64,000 bases of DNA from Hymenobacter sp. BRD67. Lineage in GTDB: Bacteria > Bacteroidota > Bacteroidia > Cytophagales > Hymenobacteraceae. Below the pieces are notes generated by a model. That model was not told the origin of the DNA, made no database searches, and worked only from the letters and a program-made list of their open reading frames with translations. Each line of letters begins with the position of its first letter. Positions within the stretch are counted from its first letter, which is position 1. The stretch lies in contig NZ_CP053904.1 in NCBI RefSeq assembly GCF_013256425.1, positions 3,906,001 through 3,970,000 of the forward strand, read 5' to 3'. Both the position numbers and the translations under genes were made by a program. This document shows positions 27,805-36,558 of the stretch, piece by piece.

Positions 27805-27879
27805 TGAAGCGGTTTAGAAAGTCGAGACTGGCGGTATCGCCGGCGGTCTGCTTCAGCCCCGACTTTCTAAACCGCTTCA
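27805..27879. repeat. 20-bp perfect inverted repeat (possible terminator)
   Basis: TGAAGCGGTTTAGAAAGTCG (27805-27824) and its perfect complement (27860-27879) enclose 35 bp. It begins 10 bp after the carboxylesterase stop. There is no T-run, so it may be a REP-like element or an mRNA 3' structure. Confidence 0.65.
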
Positions 27880-28084
27880 ATAGCAGGGCTGGCGCTCGCC
27901 AAGTCGACCAGGAGGGATTGCTGATTGCCTATCGGCACTTCACCTTTGGCTGGTGCATGCGGTCTTATTAGCAAAAAACGAGCGTGCCGGGCGTATTTGG
28001 TCCCATTTTCGCGTTGAGCGCGCTAGCGGCCAAGGCGTGCCTGGTGGGCCTTACTTTTGCCCATAGCGACTTAATGACTTCTTC

Positions 28085-31000
28085 ATGATACGTAAAATTC
28101 TGCTTGGCTTTGTACTGTTTCTGGTAGTGCTGGTTGCAGCGCTGGCGGCGGCTCCTTTCTTGTTTAAAGACAAGCTCCGGGCGCTGGCCGACCAGCAGAT
28201 AGCGCAGCGCGTGCGCGCGAAGGTGCAGTACAACCCCGACGATATCGGCGTGACGCTGCTCAGCACGTTTCCCGATTTGGGGCTGGATATCAAGAACCTG
28301 CGCGTAATTGGCCTCGACTCCTTTAGCCGCGACACCCTGGCTTACCTGCCGCGCCTGCGGGTGGGCCTCGACCTGATGTCGGTGGTGAAAGGCCAGCAGA
28401 TTGATATAAAAAGCGTGGCCCTCGACCAGCCCGAGTTTTCGGTGAAGGTGCTGAAAAGCGGGCGGCCCAACTGGGATATCATGATTCCGAACGCCGCTGC
28501 GGCGGCTAAGGGCCAGGACACCAGCAAGGTAAATCTGGCTATTCGGGGCTGGGAAATTACCAACGGGCGGCTGCGCTACGAAGACCTCAGCATTCCGGTG
28601 CGGCTCGATGCGCGGGGTGTTAACCACCAGGGCAAGGGCGATTTTGCCAACAACGTCTTCGACCTGACTTCCAACACCACTATCAGCCAGCTTACGGCCA
28701 ACTACAATGGTATCGACTACCTGACCAACAAGCAGGTAGCCGCTGCTATTGCCATGAGCATGGACCTGAACAAGAACCTCTATACCTTTAAGGAGAACCA
28801 GGTAAAGCTCAACGATTTTCCGTTTAGCTTCGCCGGTGCCATCGGCTTGCCGAATGCTACGGATATCACCTACGACGTGACGTTCAAGGCTTTGCAAACT
28901 GATTTTAAGAATATTCTGAGCCTGGTGCCGGGCGTGTACAACGCCCAGTTTAAGAACGTGGAAGCCAGTGGCCAGGTGGCTTTCAACGGCTATTACAAGG
29001 GCGTGCAAAACAAGCTGCGGATGCCCGGCTACGGCCTGAACCTGGCCGTGACCAACGGCCGCTTTAAGTACCCCGACTTGCCGCGCGAGGCCAAAAATAT
29101 CAACGTGGCGATGGTGGTAGACAACCCGTCGGGCTTTACCAACAACGTGAAAGTCAACGTGTCGAAGTTTCACCTCGACCTGGGCAACGACCCGGTTGAT
29201 GGGAGCGTCGCCATCGATGGCCTCGCCCCAATGAAGGTAGATGGCCACGTAAAAGCCAACGTGAATCTGGCCGAAGCGCTAAAAGTGTATCCGGTGCCCG
29301 GCCTCACAATGCGTGGGCAGTTCTTCGTGGATGCGACGGGCAAAGGCATCTATTCAAAAACCCAGATGCCGGTGGTCAACGCGGCCATTAAAATGGCGAA
29401 TGGCTACGTGAAGTCAGATAAGTTTCCGGCCCCGATTGAAGATATTAACCTCAGCGGTACGGTTATGAATACTACTGGGCAGATGGACGATACTTATGTA
29501 AATCTGCTGCAGTTTCATATGATGCTGGAAGGCGAGCCGCTCGATGGCCGCCTCACAGCCCACAATATAGCCAAACCGGTATTTGATGCGAACGTGAACG
29601 GCACGGTGGACCTCACCAAAATCACGAAGATTTTCCCGCTTCAGGGCATGACCGTAACGGGTCGTGTAGCGGGTAATATCGCCGCTGCCGGCAACATGGC
29701 CGACGTAGAAGCCGGCCGCTACCAGAATGTGAAAGCCAGCGGTACTGTGAAGGCCAACAATGTGACATACAAGAGCAAAGACCTGCCGCAGGGAGTAGCT
29801 ATCAGCAATGCCGCCGCCACGTTCAACAATAATCAGATTGTTATTCAGAGCCTTAACGGCACGGCCGGCAGCTCCGACTTTGCGGCCAACGGCACGGTGA
29901 GCAACTACCTGGGCTACCTCTTTACGCCCGGCCAGCCGCTGCGCGGCACGCTGAACGTGACCTCGCACAGCTTCAACGTAAACGAGTTTATGGTAGACCC
30001 CGTGAGCGAGAAGTCGACTGCCACCGGCAAGGCGGCCCCGGCGAAGGCCACGGGCGTGGTGCCCATTCCGAAATTCTTCGACCTGGTATTGAACAGCAAG
30101 GTCGATAACGTGACCTACGACAACCTGAAGCTGACGAATGCCGCCGGCACGGTAGCGGTAAAGAACGAAGTGGCTACCCTGAAGAACTTGACTTTTAATA
30201 CCTTGGGCGCTGCCTTCGGCACTACGGGCAGCTACAACACGCAAGACTTGGCGCACCCCAGGTTCGACCTGGGGCTGAATATCAAGAATCTGGATTTTCA
30301 GAAGGCGTTCGGAGCCTTCAACACTGTAAAGGCCTTGGTGCCGCTGGCCTCGCAGGTGCAAGGGATTTTTGGCACTACATTCAACGTGAGCGGCGAGATG
30401 GGCCAGGATATGCTGCCCAAGCTGGCCACGCTGAGCGGCAAGGGCTTGTTTGACATCGTGAAAGCCAGCGTGTTGCAATCGCCGGTAATGTCGCAGATTT
30501 CCAGTCTCACTACCTTGCCCGAGCTGAAAAACCTGGAGGTGATTAACCGCATCGTGAACGCCGAGATTGTGAATGGCAACTTTGTAGTGAAGCCTTTCGA
30601 CCTGACGGTAGGCGACGTAAAGATGACGGTGGGTGGCTCGAACAGCCTGGCCGGTATTCTTTCCTACGTTACGGCCATCAACGCACCCACCGGCAAGCTG
30701 GGTAATGCCCTGAATAGCAAGCTCACGCAGCTCACCGGCGTATCGAATATCCAGGGTACTGACCGCGTGACGCTGGGCCTCAACATCGGCGGCACCGTCA
30801 CCAGTCCCAGCGTAAAGCTGACCAGTGGCAGCCTTAAAGACCAGGGCAAGGCCATTGTGACGAATGTGGTTAAAACCAAGCTCACCGACGCGCTGCTGGG
30901 CCTGGCGACTAAGAACAAGGCCAAAACCGACAGCACCCAGAAAGCCACCGCCACCACCCAGCAAACCTCGCAGGAGCAGCTCCAACTCGAAATTCAGAAA

Positions 31001-31111
31001 AAGAAGCTCGAAGCGCAAGAAAAAGCCAAGCAAGCCATCGGCGCGGGCCTGAACAGCCTGTTTGGTGGTCGTAAGAAGGCTGCGGCCCCTGCCGATACAG
31101 CAAAAAAATAA
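28085..31111 (+). CDS. AsmA-family protein
   Basis: A 1008-aa protein with one N-terminal membrane helix (ILLGFVLFLVVLVAALAAAPF) and a long periplasmic beta-rich part. Near the start is LLSTFPDLGLDIKNLRVIG, and the C-terminal half (DFQKAFGAFNTVKALVPLAS, GTVTSPSVKLTSGS) matches AsmA/AsmA-2 domains. Proteins of this group resemble lipid-transfer bridges and affect outer-membrane assembly. The C-terminus is a charged helix (QLEIQKKKLEAQEKAKQ). The 289 bp before it hold only an inverted repeat. Two hairpins follow its stop. Confidence 0.88.
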   Translation: MIRKILLGFVLFLVVLVAALAAAPFLFKDKLRALADQQIAQRVRAKVQYNPDDIGVTLLSTFPDLGLDIKNLRVIGLDSFSRDTLAYLPRLRVGLDLMSVVKGQQIDIKSVALDQPEFSVKVLKSGRPNWDIMIPNAAAAAKGQDTSKVNLAIRGWEITNGRLRYEDLSIPVRLDARGVNHQGKGDFANNVFDLTSNTTISQLTANYNGIDYLTNKQVAAAIAMSMDLNKNLYTFKENQVKLNDFPFSFAGAIGLPNATDITYDVTFKALQTDFKNILSLVPGVYNAQFKNVEASGQVAFNGYYKGVQNKLRMPGYGLNLAVTNGRFKYPDLPREAKNINVAMVVDNPSGFTNNVKVNVSKFHLDLGNDPVDGSVAIDGLAPMKVDGHVKANVNLAEALKVYPVPGLTMRGQFFVDATGKGIYSKTQMPVVNAAIKMANGYVKSDKFPAPIEDINLSGTVMNTTGQMDDTYVNLLQFHMMLEGEPLDGRLTAHNIAKPVFDANVNGTVDLTKITKIFPLQGMTVTGRVAGNIAAAGNMADVEAGRYQNVKASGTVKANNVTYKSKDLPQGVAISNAAATFNNNQIVIQSLNGTAGSSDFAANGTVSNYLGYLFTPGQPLRGTLNVTSHSFNVNEFMVDPVSEKSTATGKAAPAKATGVVPIPKFFDLVLNSKVDNVTYDNLKLTNAAGTVAVKNEVATLKNLTFNTLGAAFGTTGSYNTQDLAHPRFDLGLNIKNLDFQKAFGAFNTVKALVPLASQVQGIFGTTFNVSGEMGQDMLPKLATLSGKGLFDIVKASVLQSPVMSQISSLTTLPELKNLEVINRIVNAEIVNGNFVVKPFDLTVGDVKMTVGGSNSLAGILSYVTAINAPTGKLGNALNSKLTQLTGVSNIQGTDRVTLGLNIGGTVTSPSVKLTSGSLKDQGKAIVTNVVKTKLTDALLGLATKNKAKTDSTQKATATTQQTSQEQLQLEIQKKKLEAQEKAKQAIGAGLNSLFGGRKKAAAPADTAKK

Positions 31112-31128
31112 AAATAACCGGAAGAGCG

Positions 31129-31150
31129 CCCACTCTCGAAGGAGAGTGGG
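31129..31150 (+). terminator. hairpin after the AsmA-like gene
   Basis: Perfect 9-bp stem CCCACTCTC / GAGAGTGGG with loop GAAG, 17 bp after the stop codon. Confidence 0.6.
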
Positions 31151-31151
31151 T

Positions 31152-31193
31152 AAAGCATTATACTTTTAATACATATTAAAAGTATAATGCTTT
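31152..31193. terminator. AT-rich perfect palindrome between convergent genes
   Basis: A 19-bp perfect stem (AAAGCATTATACTTTTAAT and its complement, 31152-31170 and 31175-31193) with loop ACAT. It is strikingly AT-rich against its surroundings and overlaps the stop of the convergent thioredoxin-like gene by two bases. It probably ends transcription from both sides. Confidence 0.7.
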
Positions 31194-31803
31194 ATGAAAG
31201 CTTTTGCACCAGCGCCAGCAGCTCGTGCTGGGTGGTACGGGCCGCATCCTGGTCGTACCAGGCATGCACCTGGCTAACAATCTCTTTGAAAGGCGTGTCG
31301 TGGGCTTTCAGCTCCTGCATAATGGTTTGCAGCGGCGCCGGGCGCGGGCCCCACACGCCCGCTTCGGTGAGTGAGCCGGCGCGCAGAAAAACGGTAATCG
31401 GGATGGCCCGGCCGCCGTTGGTGAGGTAACGGTCGATGAGGTCGGGATGCGAGTCGCGCAAAAAGTACCGCGTTTCGAGGTGGCCGCCGCTGGCCTGGGC
31501 TATGGCCTCAAAAACCGGAACCGTCTGGGAAGCGTCGCCGCACCAGCCTTCGGTAATAATCGCCCAGAGGTAGTGTTGCGTAAGCCGGTTTACCGCGGCT
31601 TGCAGCTCAGGCAGCACCGCTACGGTTGGCGCCACGCGGTCCATGCGGTCGGCCCCTTCGCGGTAGTGAGGTAGCATTTTCGCCTGCTGCGGGTCGGGGT
31701 TTGCCTGAGTCAGCGCTTCGGCAATGTGTTGGCGATAAGCCGGGTAGCTGAGGCCGGTGGCCAGCTGGTCGGCAGTGAGAACGGGGGAGGTGGAAGCAGG
31801 CAT
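31192..31803 (-). CDS. thioredoxin family protein
   Basis: A 203-aa protein of the TlpA/thioredoxin-like group found in Bacteroidota. The usual CxxC is replaced by a single-Cys motif in AIITEGWCGDASQTVPVFEAI, so it is not a standard disulfide reductase. A downstream GGRAIPITVFLR holds the cis-proline. No signal peptide is seen when translation begins at ATG 31803 (MPASTSPVLTADQ); the longer frame to 31959 looks non-coding. Role unknown. Confidence 0.75.
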   Translation of the reverse strand: MPASTSPVLTADQLATGLSYPAYRQHIAEALTQANPDPQQAKMLPHYREGADRMDRVAPTVAVLPELQAAVNRLTQHYLWAIITEGWCGDASQTVPVFEAIAQASGGHLETRYFLRDSHPDLIDRYLTNGGRAIPITVFLRAGSLTEAGVWGPRPAPLQTIMQELKAHDTPFKEIVSQVHAWYDQDAARTTQHELLALVQKLS

Positions 31804-31843
31804 ATACTTGACAAAGCAGGAAAGTAGCGGTAACTCCAATGAA

Positions 31844-31867
31844 AAGGCCACCCAAGCGGGTGGCCTT
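31844..31867 (-). terminator. terminator of the DinB gene
   Basis: Perfect 10-bp stem AAGGCCACCC / GGGTGGCCTT with loop AAGC; a T-run follows on the minus strand. It lies between the DinB stop and the thioredoxin-like start. Confidence 0.8.
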
Positions 31868-31962
31868 ACAAGGAATAAGTAGTAGAACCAGCTACCCACT
31901 AAAAGGATAGGGCAGTCGTAAAAAGCGGTGAGCGGAAAGCAGGCGAAGCGGCGCCCCACTGC

Positions 31963-32453
31963 TTACAGCTGCGGAGTTACCTGGCCGCTTATCTCGCGGC
32001 AGTAAGTAATAAAATCGGAGTTAACCGGTTCCAGGCCGGCTTCCCGCATCTTGGTAGCTACCTGGCCGCGGTGGTAGCTGGCATGCACCACGCAGTGGGT
32101 CAGAATGTCGCTCACCTGGGAGTCGAAGGCATCGCCCTGCGAGTTGGAATACTGAATATGGCGATTCAGCTCCGTATCGTCGGCAGTTTCACACAGCTGC
32201 TGGAAGTGCCGCGAGGTTTGCTCGTGCCAGTAGTGCAGGCCGGCCAGGTCGTGTTCCTGCCACACTTTTAGGGGCTTTGGGTGCCGCTGAGGCGGGCAAT
32301 CCAGATAGCCTGGGCATTGATAACGTGGCTGAAAATGCGCAGCGCGGCCTGGGGAGCCTCCTTGCCGGGCGCTACCGAAGAGTCGAGGCGGCGCAGCAGC
32401 GTTTCGTTGGCCCACACGTTGAAAGCGCCGAGCTTGGCAATCGTATTAATCAT
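31963..32453 (-). CDS. DinB family protein (frameshifted)
   Basis: About 163 aa after repair. DinB proteins are four-helix bundles with a three-His metal site, related to thiol transferases. The N-terminal part (32268-32453) gives MINTIAKLGAFNVWANETLL and HVINAQAIWIARLSG; the rest gives DILTHCVVHASYHRGQVA, with the typical H-x3-HRGQ, and ends at 31963. The frames join if the G run at 32271-32274 gains one base, giving GTQSPLKVWQEHDL. As read both halves are truncated. Confidence 0.85.
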
Positions 32454-32498
32454 TGGAAGAGAGGAAGATTGGGAGAAGTTGTTGGCATTGCAGCCGGC

Positions 32499-32960
32499 TC
32501 AGCGGGGGTCTTGCCACACCAGCTGCTCATTGGCTTTGCGCTTGTCGAAGTTGGCACACTTGCCATCGCCTTTACCCGTGATGCCGCCTTCGGGGTGACA
32601 TAGTATCTGGCCTTTTACATCATAAACGGTCGAGTACTGGTCGCAGCAGGGGGCCGACTCATAGTAAACAGTCTGGCCTTCATACTCATAGCGCGTGATG
32701 CGGATAATCGGATTGCGCTTGCGCGTGGCCAGGATACTTTGAATGCGCTGCCGCAGCCACAGCGGCCGGGCCGTGCTGTCGAGGCGCATATCGCGGGCCG
32801 CTACGGGGTCGGTGGTGTTGGTGCTGGTGGGCGCCGGCGTATCGGGCTCACTCACAAAGCCTTCGGAGGGCGGCGTAGTAGGCGTATTCACGACTACGTC
32901 TGATTGGCAAGCACTCAGTAGCAAGGCCAGCGCGGTAAAAGGGATAAGCAAACGGCGCAT
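32499..32960 (-). CDS. lipoprotein with DUF6970-like domain
   Basis: A 153-aa lipoprotein: the signal ends FTALALLLSAC. After a Pro/Thr-rich linker, the C-terminal 75 residues contain RITRYEYEGQTVYYESAPCC, then DQYSTVYD and CHPEGGITGKGDGKC, the Cys-rich pattern of the small DUF6970-like family of Bacteroidota. The four Cys probably form disulfides. Function unknown. Confidence 0.7.
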   Translation of the reverse strand: MRRLLIPFTALALLLSACQSDVVVNTPTTPPSEGFVSEPDTPAPTSTNTTDPVAARDMRLDSTARPLWLRQRIQSILATRKRNPIIRITRYEYEGQTVYYESAPCCDQYSTVYDVKGQILCHPEGGITGKGDGKCANFDKRKANEQLVWQDPR

Positions 32961-33023
32961 AGCGAAAATGGGTAAAAAAGCTAACGTAAAATCCTTTGTC
33001 CTTACGCCAATGGCTTCGAATAG

Positions 33024-33344
33024 TTAGCGCGACAGCAGGAGCCAGATTTTAGGCCCGAACAGCAGCGCTCCGACTGCCAGCGCACCCAGCGCGGCCAGCA
33101 GCACCGCGCCCGCCGCCACATCTTTGGCCTTGCCGGCCAGCGGGTGGTAGTCGGGCGACACCAGGTTGGTGAGGGTTTCGATAGCGGTATTAAACAGCTC
33201 GGCCGCCCACACGCCCGCCACCGCCAGCGCTACCAGCGCCCATTCGCTCAGCCGCAGCCGAAAGTACAGCCCCAGCCCGAGCACAATGGCCGTCGCTACC
33301 GCATGAAACTGCAAGTGCAGCTCGGAGCGCAGGGCCGCGCCCAC
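33024..33344 (-). CDS. dgkA: diacylglycerol kinase family protein (N-terminus unclear)
   Basis: A small DgkA-type integral membrane kinase (diacylglycerol or undecaprenol phosphorylation). Three helices and the catalytic motif WAAELFNTAIETLTNLVSPDYHPLAGKAKDVAAGAV are plain. The first usable start is GTG 33344, giving 106 aa, but the frame upstream still encodes homologous residues (RRRAASFGHAFRG) back to about 33404, with no ATG or GTG before the in-frame stop at 33410. A base missing in the G/C runs at 33395-33406 would link it to the GTG at 33417, overlapping the GNAT stop. Confidence 0.8.
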   Translation of the reverse strand: MGAALRSELHLQFHAVATAIVLGLGLYFRLRLSEWALVALAVAGVWAAELFNTAIETLTNLVSPDYHPLAGKAKDVAAGAVLLAALGALAVGALLFGPKIWLLLSR

Positions 33345-33407
33345 TCCCCGAAAAGCGTGCCCAAAGCTGGCCGCCCGGCGGCGCAGCAGGCCGGGCCGGG
33401 GGCGGGG

Positions 33408-34007
33408 CTAGCCACGGGCGTCGAACTCGGCAAAAACGCTGTGCCGCAGCTGGTTCCACTCAGAGCGGATGATGCTGAAAATCTTGGTGTCGCGCCGGAA
33501 GTTGCCCTGCGTGAGGCGGTGGCTGCGCAGCGTGCCTTCCTCGGTGGCGCCCATGCGGCGCATGGCCTGCTGCGACTTCAGGTTGCGGCTGTCGGTTTCC
33601 AGCTCTACGCGCTCGCAGCCCAGCTGGTCAAAAGCATGGCACAGCAGCAGGTGCTTCGCGGCCCGGTTGAGGCCGGTGCGCTGAAAATCAGTGCCTACCC
33701 AGGTGTAGCCAATACTCAGCTTCTGATTGTCGGGGTCGAGGTTGTAGTAGCTGGTGCTGCCCGCCAGCCGCCCCGTGGCCCGGTCAATTATCACAAATGG
33801 GTAGCGCAGCCCGGCCTGCCGCGCCTGGCCCGCCGCCGCAATGTAGGCCGCCAGGCTCACGGTGTCGTCGGCGCGGCTGAGTGTGTATTCCCACAGCTCA
33901 GGAGTAAAGGCCACTGCCTTCAGCTCTTCAAAGTCTGTGGCTTCGAGCGGGCGCAGCCGGGCGCGGCTATTTTCCAGCACGAGGGTTTGTTCGAAATCGA
34001 AAGGCAC
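33408..34007 (-). CDS. GNAT family N-acetyltransferase (RimJ/RimL-like)
   Basis: A 199-aa acetyltransferase. The RimJ-type pattern is LVLENSRARLRPLEATDFEE, then YPFVIIDRATGRLAGSTSYYN, the acetyl-CoA binding region QRTGLNRAAKHLLLCHAF and the C-terminal VELETDSRNLKSQQAMRRMG. It moves an acetyl group from acetyl-CoA to an amine; the substrate (protein N-terminus, antibiotic or sugar) is unknown. It precedes dgkA on the same strand with the two nearly touching. Confidence 0.85.
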   Translation of the reverse strand: MPFDFEQTLVLENSRARLRPLEATDFEELKAVAFTPELWEYTLSRADDTVSLAAYIAAAGQARQAGLRYPFVIIDRATGRLAGSTSYYNLDPDNQKLSIGYTWVGTDFQRTGLNRAAKHLLLCHAFDQLGCERVELETDSRNLKSQQAMRRMGATEEGTLRSHRLTQGNFRRDTKIFSIIRSEWNQLRHSVFAEFDARG

Positions 34008-34076
34008 GGCAGTAGAGAAAGAAGCGTAGAAACGAAACGAAAATAGCGGTAGCTGGCTAACCAGCCCACCTCTGGC

Positions 34077-34688
34077 CTATCGGCTCGCCGCGCAATGCTC
34101 GGCCACATAGCGCTGGTAATTGGCATAGGCTGGCTCGCGCACCAGGCTTTTTAACGCCTGCACGTGCGGGTCGGCTATATCGGCCGACTGGCTGCGCAGC
34201 CGCATAAAATACAACCCCGTTTGCAAGGGCTTGCAGTCGCCGGCCTCGGCCAGTTCGTGGGTTTTTAGTAGAGAGTAATCGAATGCTGCCCGCTCGCTGG
34301 CTTCCGGGGTGCGGCGGGCTGGCGGCACCGTGCGGAAGTAGTGTAAATGCCCGATTTCGTGGTACAGCACCACTACCAGGCGGTCGTCGTCGAAGCCGGG
34401 CTGAAGGTGTTGCAGGTAGCGCAGGTCGAGGCGCACCGCCCCGTTGGGAAACGCCATTGCCGGGGTTGCCAGCGGCAGCGCCGACCGCACCACCACAAAC
34501 CGCCGCAGCAACGTATCGTGCTGCTGAACAGCTCGCAAAGCCTGATAAAACTTCGGGAACCGCTGGGCGGCTCCTGCCAGAGCGGCCCGGGCCGTAGCCG
34601 AATCGGCGGGCACTGCCTGGGCCAGCTGCGCCCGGCTGAGCAGCGGGGCGGCGACTAAAAAGAGGCTGAAAAACAGGTGGCAGCGCAT
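34077..34688 (-). CDS. secreted HEXXH-motif protein, putative metallopeptidase
   Basis: A 203-aa protein with a signal peptide (LFFSLFLVAAPLLSRAQ) and a clear zinc-peptidase motif: DDRLVVVLYHEIGHLHYFR, with HEIGH flanked by hydrophobic residues. An acidic third ligand could be one of the Glu in EASERAAFDYSLLKTHELAE. No named family was recognised. The lack of a propeptide and the small size suggest a minimal gluzincin-like fold; activity is inferred. Confidence 0.65.
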   Translation of the reverse strand: MRCHLFFSLFLVAAPLLSRAQLAQAVPADSATARAALAGAAQRFPKFYQALRAVQQHDTLLRRFVVVRSALPLATPAMAFPNGAVRLDLRYLQHLQPGFDDDRLVVVLYHEIGHLHYFRTVPPARRTPEASERAAFDYSLLKTHELAEAGDCKPLQTGLYFMRLRSQSADIADPHVQALKSLVREPAYANYQRYVAEHCAASR

Positions 34689-34710
34689 AATTGGCTAATC
34701 AACAAAATAA

Positions 34711-34800
34711 AGAGCGTCATGCTGAGCTTGTCGAAGCATCTCTACCGAACGACCCTAGCGGCGCGGTAGAGATGCTTCGACAAGCTCAGCATGACGCTCT
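34711..34800. repeat. perfect 37-bp inverted repeat (dispersed Bacteroidota palindrome)
   Basis: Arms 34711-34747 and 34764-34800 are exact inverted copies over 37 bp with a 16-bp loop; the arm includes CATGCTGAGCTTGTCGAAGC. Similar palindromes recur in many Bacteroidota genomes. It lies between the HEXXH protein gene and fumC. Confidence 0.9.
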
Positions 34801-34843
34801 TCTCATGACGCCCTTCTTTGGAGAAAATTGTCCGATGAGCAGG

Positions 34844-36253
34844 CTAGCCCACGTTAATCTGACCCACCATGTCTTCCGGCTTCAGCCACTGGTCAAACTC
34901 CTCGGCCGTGACGTAGCCGAGCTTGATGGCGGTTTCCTTGAGAGTGGAGTTGTTTTTGTGGGCCGTCTGGGCAATTTCGGCGGCTTTGTAGTAGCCGATG
35001 TGTGGGTTGAGGGCCGTCACCAGCATCAGGCTGCTATCAACGTGCTTCTTGATATTGGGCAGAATGGGCTCAATGCCCACCGCGCACTTGTCGTTAAACG
35101 CTACGCACACGTCGCCGATGAGGCGGGCCGAGTGCAGGAAGTTGAATATCATCACGGGCTTGAACACGTTCAGCTCGAAGTGGCCCATCGAGCCGCCTAC
35201 CGTGATAGCCACGTCGTTGCCCATTACCTGGGCGGCTACCATGGTCATCGCCTCGCACTGCGTGGGGTTTACCTTGCCGGGCATGATGCTGGAGCCGGGC
35301 TCATTGTCGGGAATCGAAATTTCGCCGATGCCGGCGCGCGGGCCGCTGCTGAGCATGCGCACGTCGTTGGCAATTTTCATGAGGCTCACGGCCACGGTCT
35401 TGAGCGCGCCGTGGGCTTCCACGATGGCGTCGTGGGCGGCCAGGGCCTCAAACTTATTCTCGGCCGTGACGAAGGGCAGGCCGGTTAGCTCGGCAATGTG
35501 CTTGGCTACGTTCTCGGGGTAGCCGGCGGGCGTGTTGATGCCGGTGCCCACGGCGGTGCCACCCAGTGCCAGCTCGCTCAGGTGCGCCAAGGTATTTTTG
35601 ATGGCCCGCAGGCCGTGGTCGAGCTGCGACACGTAGCCCGAAAACTCCTGGCCCAGCGTCAGCGGCGTGGCATCCATGAAATGCGTGCGGCCGATTTTAA
35701 CGACGTGCATAAACTCCTGCGACTTGGCCTTGAGCGTATCGCGCAGCTTCTCGATGCCCGGAATCGTAGTCTCGACCAGAATCTTGTAGGCCGCGATGTG
35801 CATGGCCGTCGGGAAGGTGTCGTTGCTGCTCTGGCTCTTGTTTACGTCATCGTTAGGGGCCAGAAACTTCTTTTCATCACTGAGTTGGCCGCCGTGCAGC
35901 ACGTGGCCGCGGTAGGCAATCACCTCGTTCATATTCATGTTGCTCTGCGTGCCTGAGCCGGTTTGCCACACCACCAGCGGAAACTGGTCGGCCAGCTGGC
36001 CGGCCAGAATCTCGTCGGCTACCTGGCCAATGAGGGCGGCCTTCTCAGCCGGCAAAATGCCCGCGTCGCGGTTGGTAAGGGCCGCAGCTTTTTTCAGATA
36101 GGCGAAGGCTTTGATAATTTCCTTGGGCATCTTGTTGATGTCCTGCGCAATCGGAAAATTCTCGATGCTGCGCTGGGTTTGGGCGCCCCAATAGGCGTCG
36201 GCGGGCACTTGCACCTGGCCCATGGTATCTTTTTCGGTGCGGAACTGACTCAT
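34844..36253 (-). CDS. fumC: fumarate hydratase class II
   Basis: A 469-aa class II (iron-independent) fumarase that interconverts fumarate and malate in the TCA cycle. The superfamily signature GSSIMPGKVNPTQCE is present, as are TGSGTQSNMNMNEV, SSNDTFPTAMH, the catalytic-loop region and THFMDATPLTLGQEFSGY. The frame continues to 36331, but ATG 36253 gives the usual MSQFRTEKDTMG start. A perfect -7 box lies upstream. It lies 10 kb from the 2-oxoglutarate dehydrogenase genes. Confidence 0.96.
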   Translation of the reverse strand: MSQFRTEKDTMGQVQVPADAYWGAQTQRSIENFPIAQDINKMPKEIIKAFAYLKKAAALTNRDAGILPAEKAALIGQVADEILAGQLADQFPLVVWQTGSGTQSNMNMNEVIAYRGHVLHGGQLSDEKKFLAPNDDVNKSQSSNDTFPTAMHIAAYKILVETTIPGIEKLRDTLKAKSQEFMHVVKIGRTHFMDATPLTLGQEFSGYVSQLDHGLRAIKNTLAHLSELALGGTAVGTGINTPAGYPENVAKHIAELTGLPFVTAENKFEALAAHDAIVEAHGALKTVAVSLMKIANDVRMLSSGPRAGIGEISIPDNEPGSSIMPGKVNPTQCEAMTMVAAQVMGNDVAITVGGSMGHFELNVFKPVMIFNFLHSARLIGDVCVAFNDKCAVGIEPILPNIKKHVDSSLMLVTALNPHIGYYKAAEIAQTAHKNNSTLKETAIKLGYVTAEEFDQWLKPEDMVGQINVG

Positions 36254-36295
36254 GTGAACTGACAAGGAGTGGGAAACTGCTTCTGGCAACGCTGG

Positions 36296-36303
36296 CAAAA
36301 GTA
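36296..36303 (-). promoter_or_regulatory. -7 box TACTTTTG of fumC
   Basis: Reads TACTTTTG on the minus strand, an exact TAnnTTTG match 43 bp before the fumC ATG. A -33 TTTG was not seen at the usual spacing. Confidence 0.5.
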
Positions 36304-36378
36304 CGCTCCCCGGCCGGAGCCCGGCAGCCATTGGCCGCTCACGGCCGTACAGGCACTAAGCCAACCCGTTTCTTAGCC

Positions 36379-36554
36379 ATGCAACAGCCCTCGTCTCCCC
36401 CGCCTCCCATCCCGAGCCGCCCGTACCCGTGCAGGGCGACGGCGTGCCCGATTACAGCGACGTTGAAATTAAAACTGAATCTGACCTGCCCACGCCTACC
36501 AAGCCCGGCGGCAGCGCTACCGAGCCCGAAAGTGGTGGTGGCTACAGCGGCTAG
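36379..36554 (+). CDS. small proline-rich acidic protein (probable frameshift)
   Basis: An ATG at 36379 starts MQQPSSPPPP. In the next frame from about 36410 to a TAG at 36552-36554 there is a protein-like sequence, EPPVPVQGDGVPDYSDVEIK followed by TESDLPTPTKPGG, with GC-rich third codon positions. One extra C near 36407-36411 would join them into a 58-aa protein. As read the frame has basic, unlikely residues. It has no recognised family. Confidence 0.4.
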
Positions 36555-36558
36555 TCTT

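Noticed and set aside
27968..29248. 426-codon minus-strand frame at the start of the AsmA-like gene
   Set aside because: Antisense shadow with His/Val-rich sequence and no motif.
29414..31033. 539-codon minus-strand frame across the AsmA-like gene
   Set aside because: Antisense shadow; the plus frame has a membrane helix and AsmA-like repeats, the minus one has no recognisable domain.
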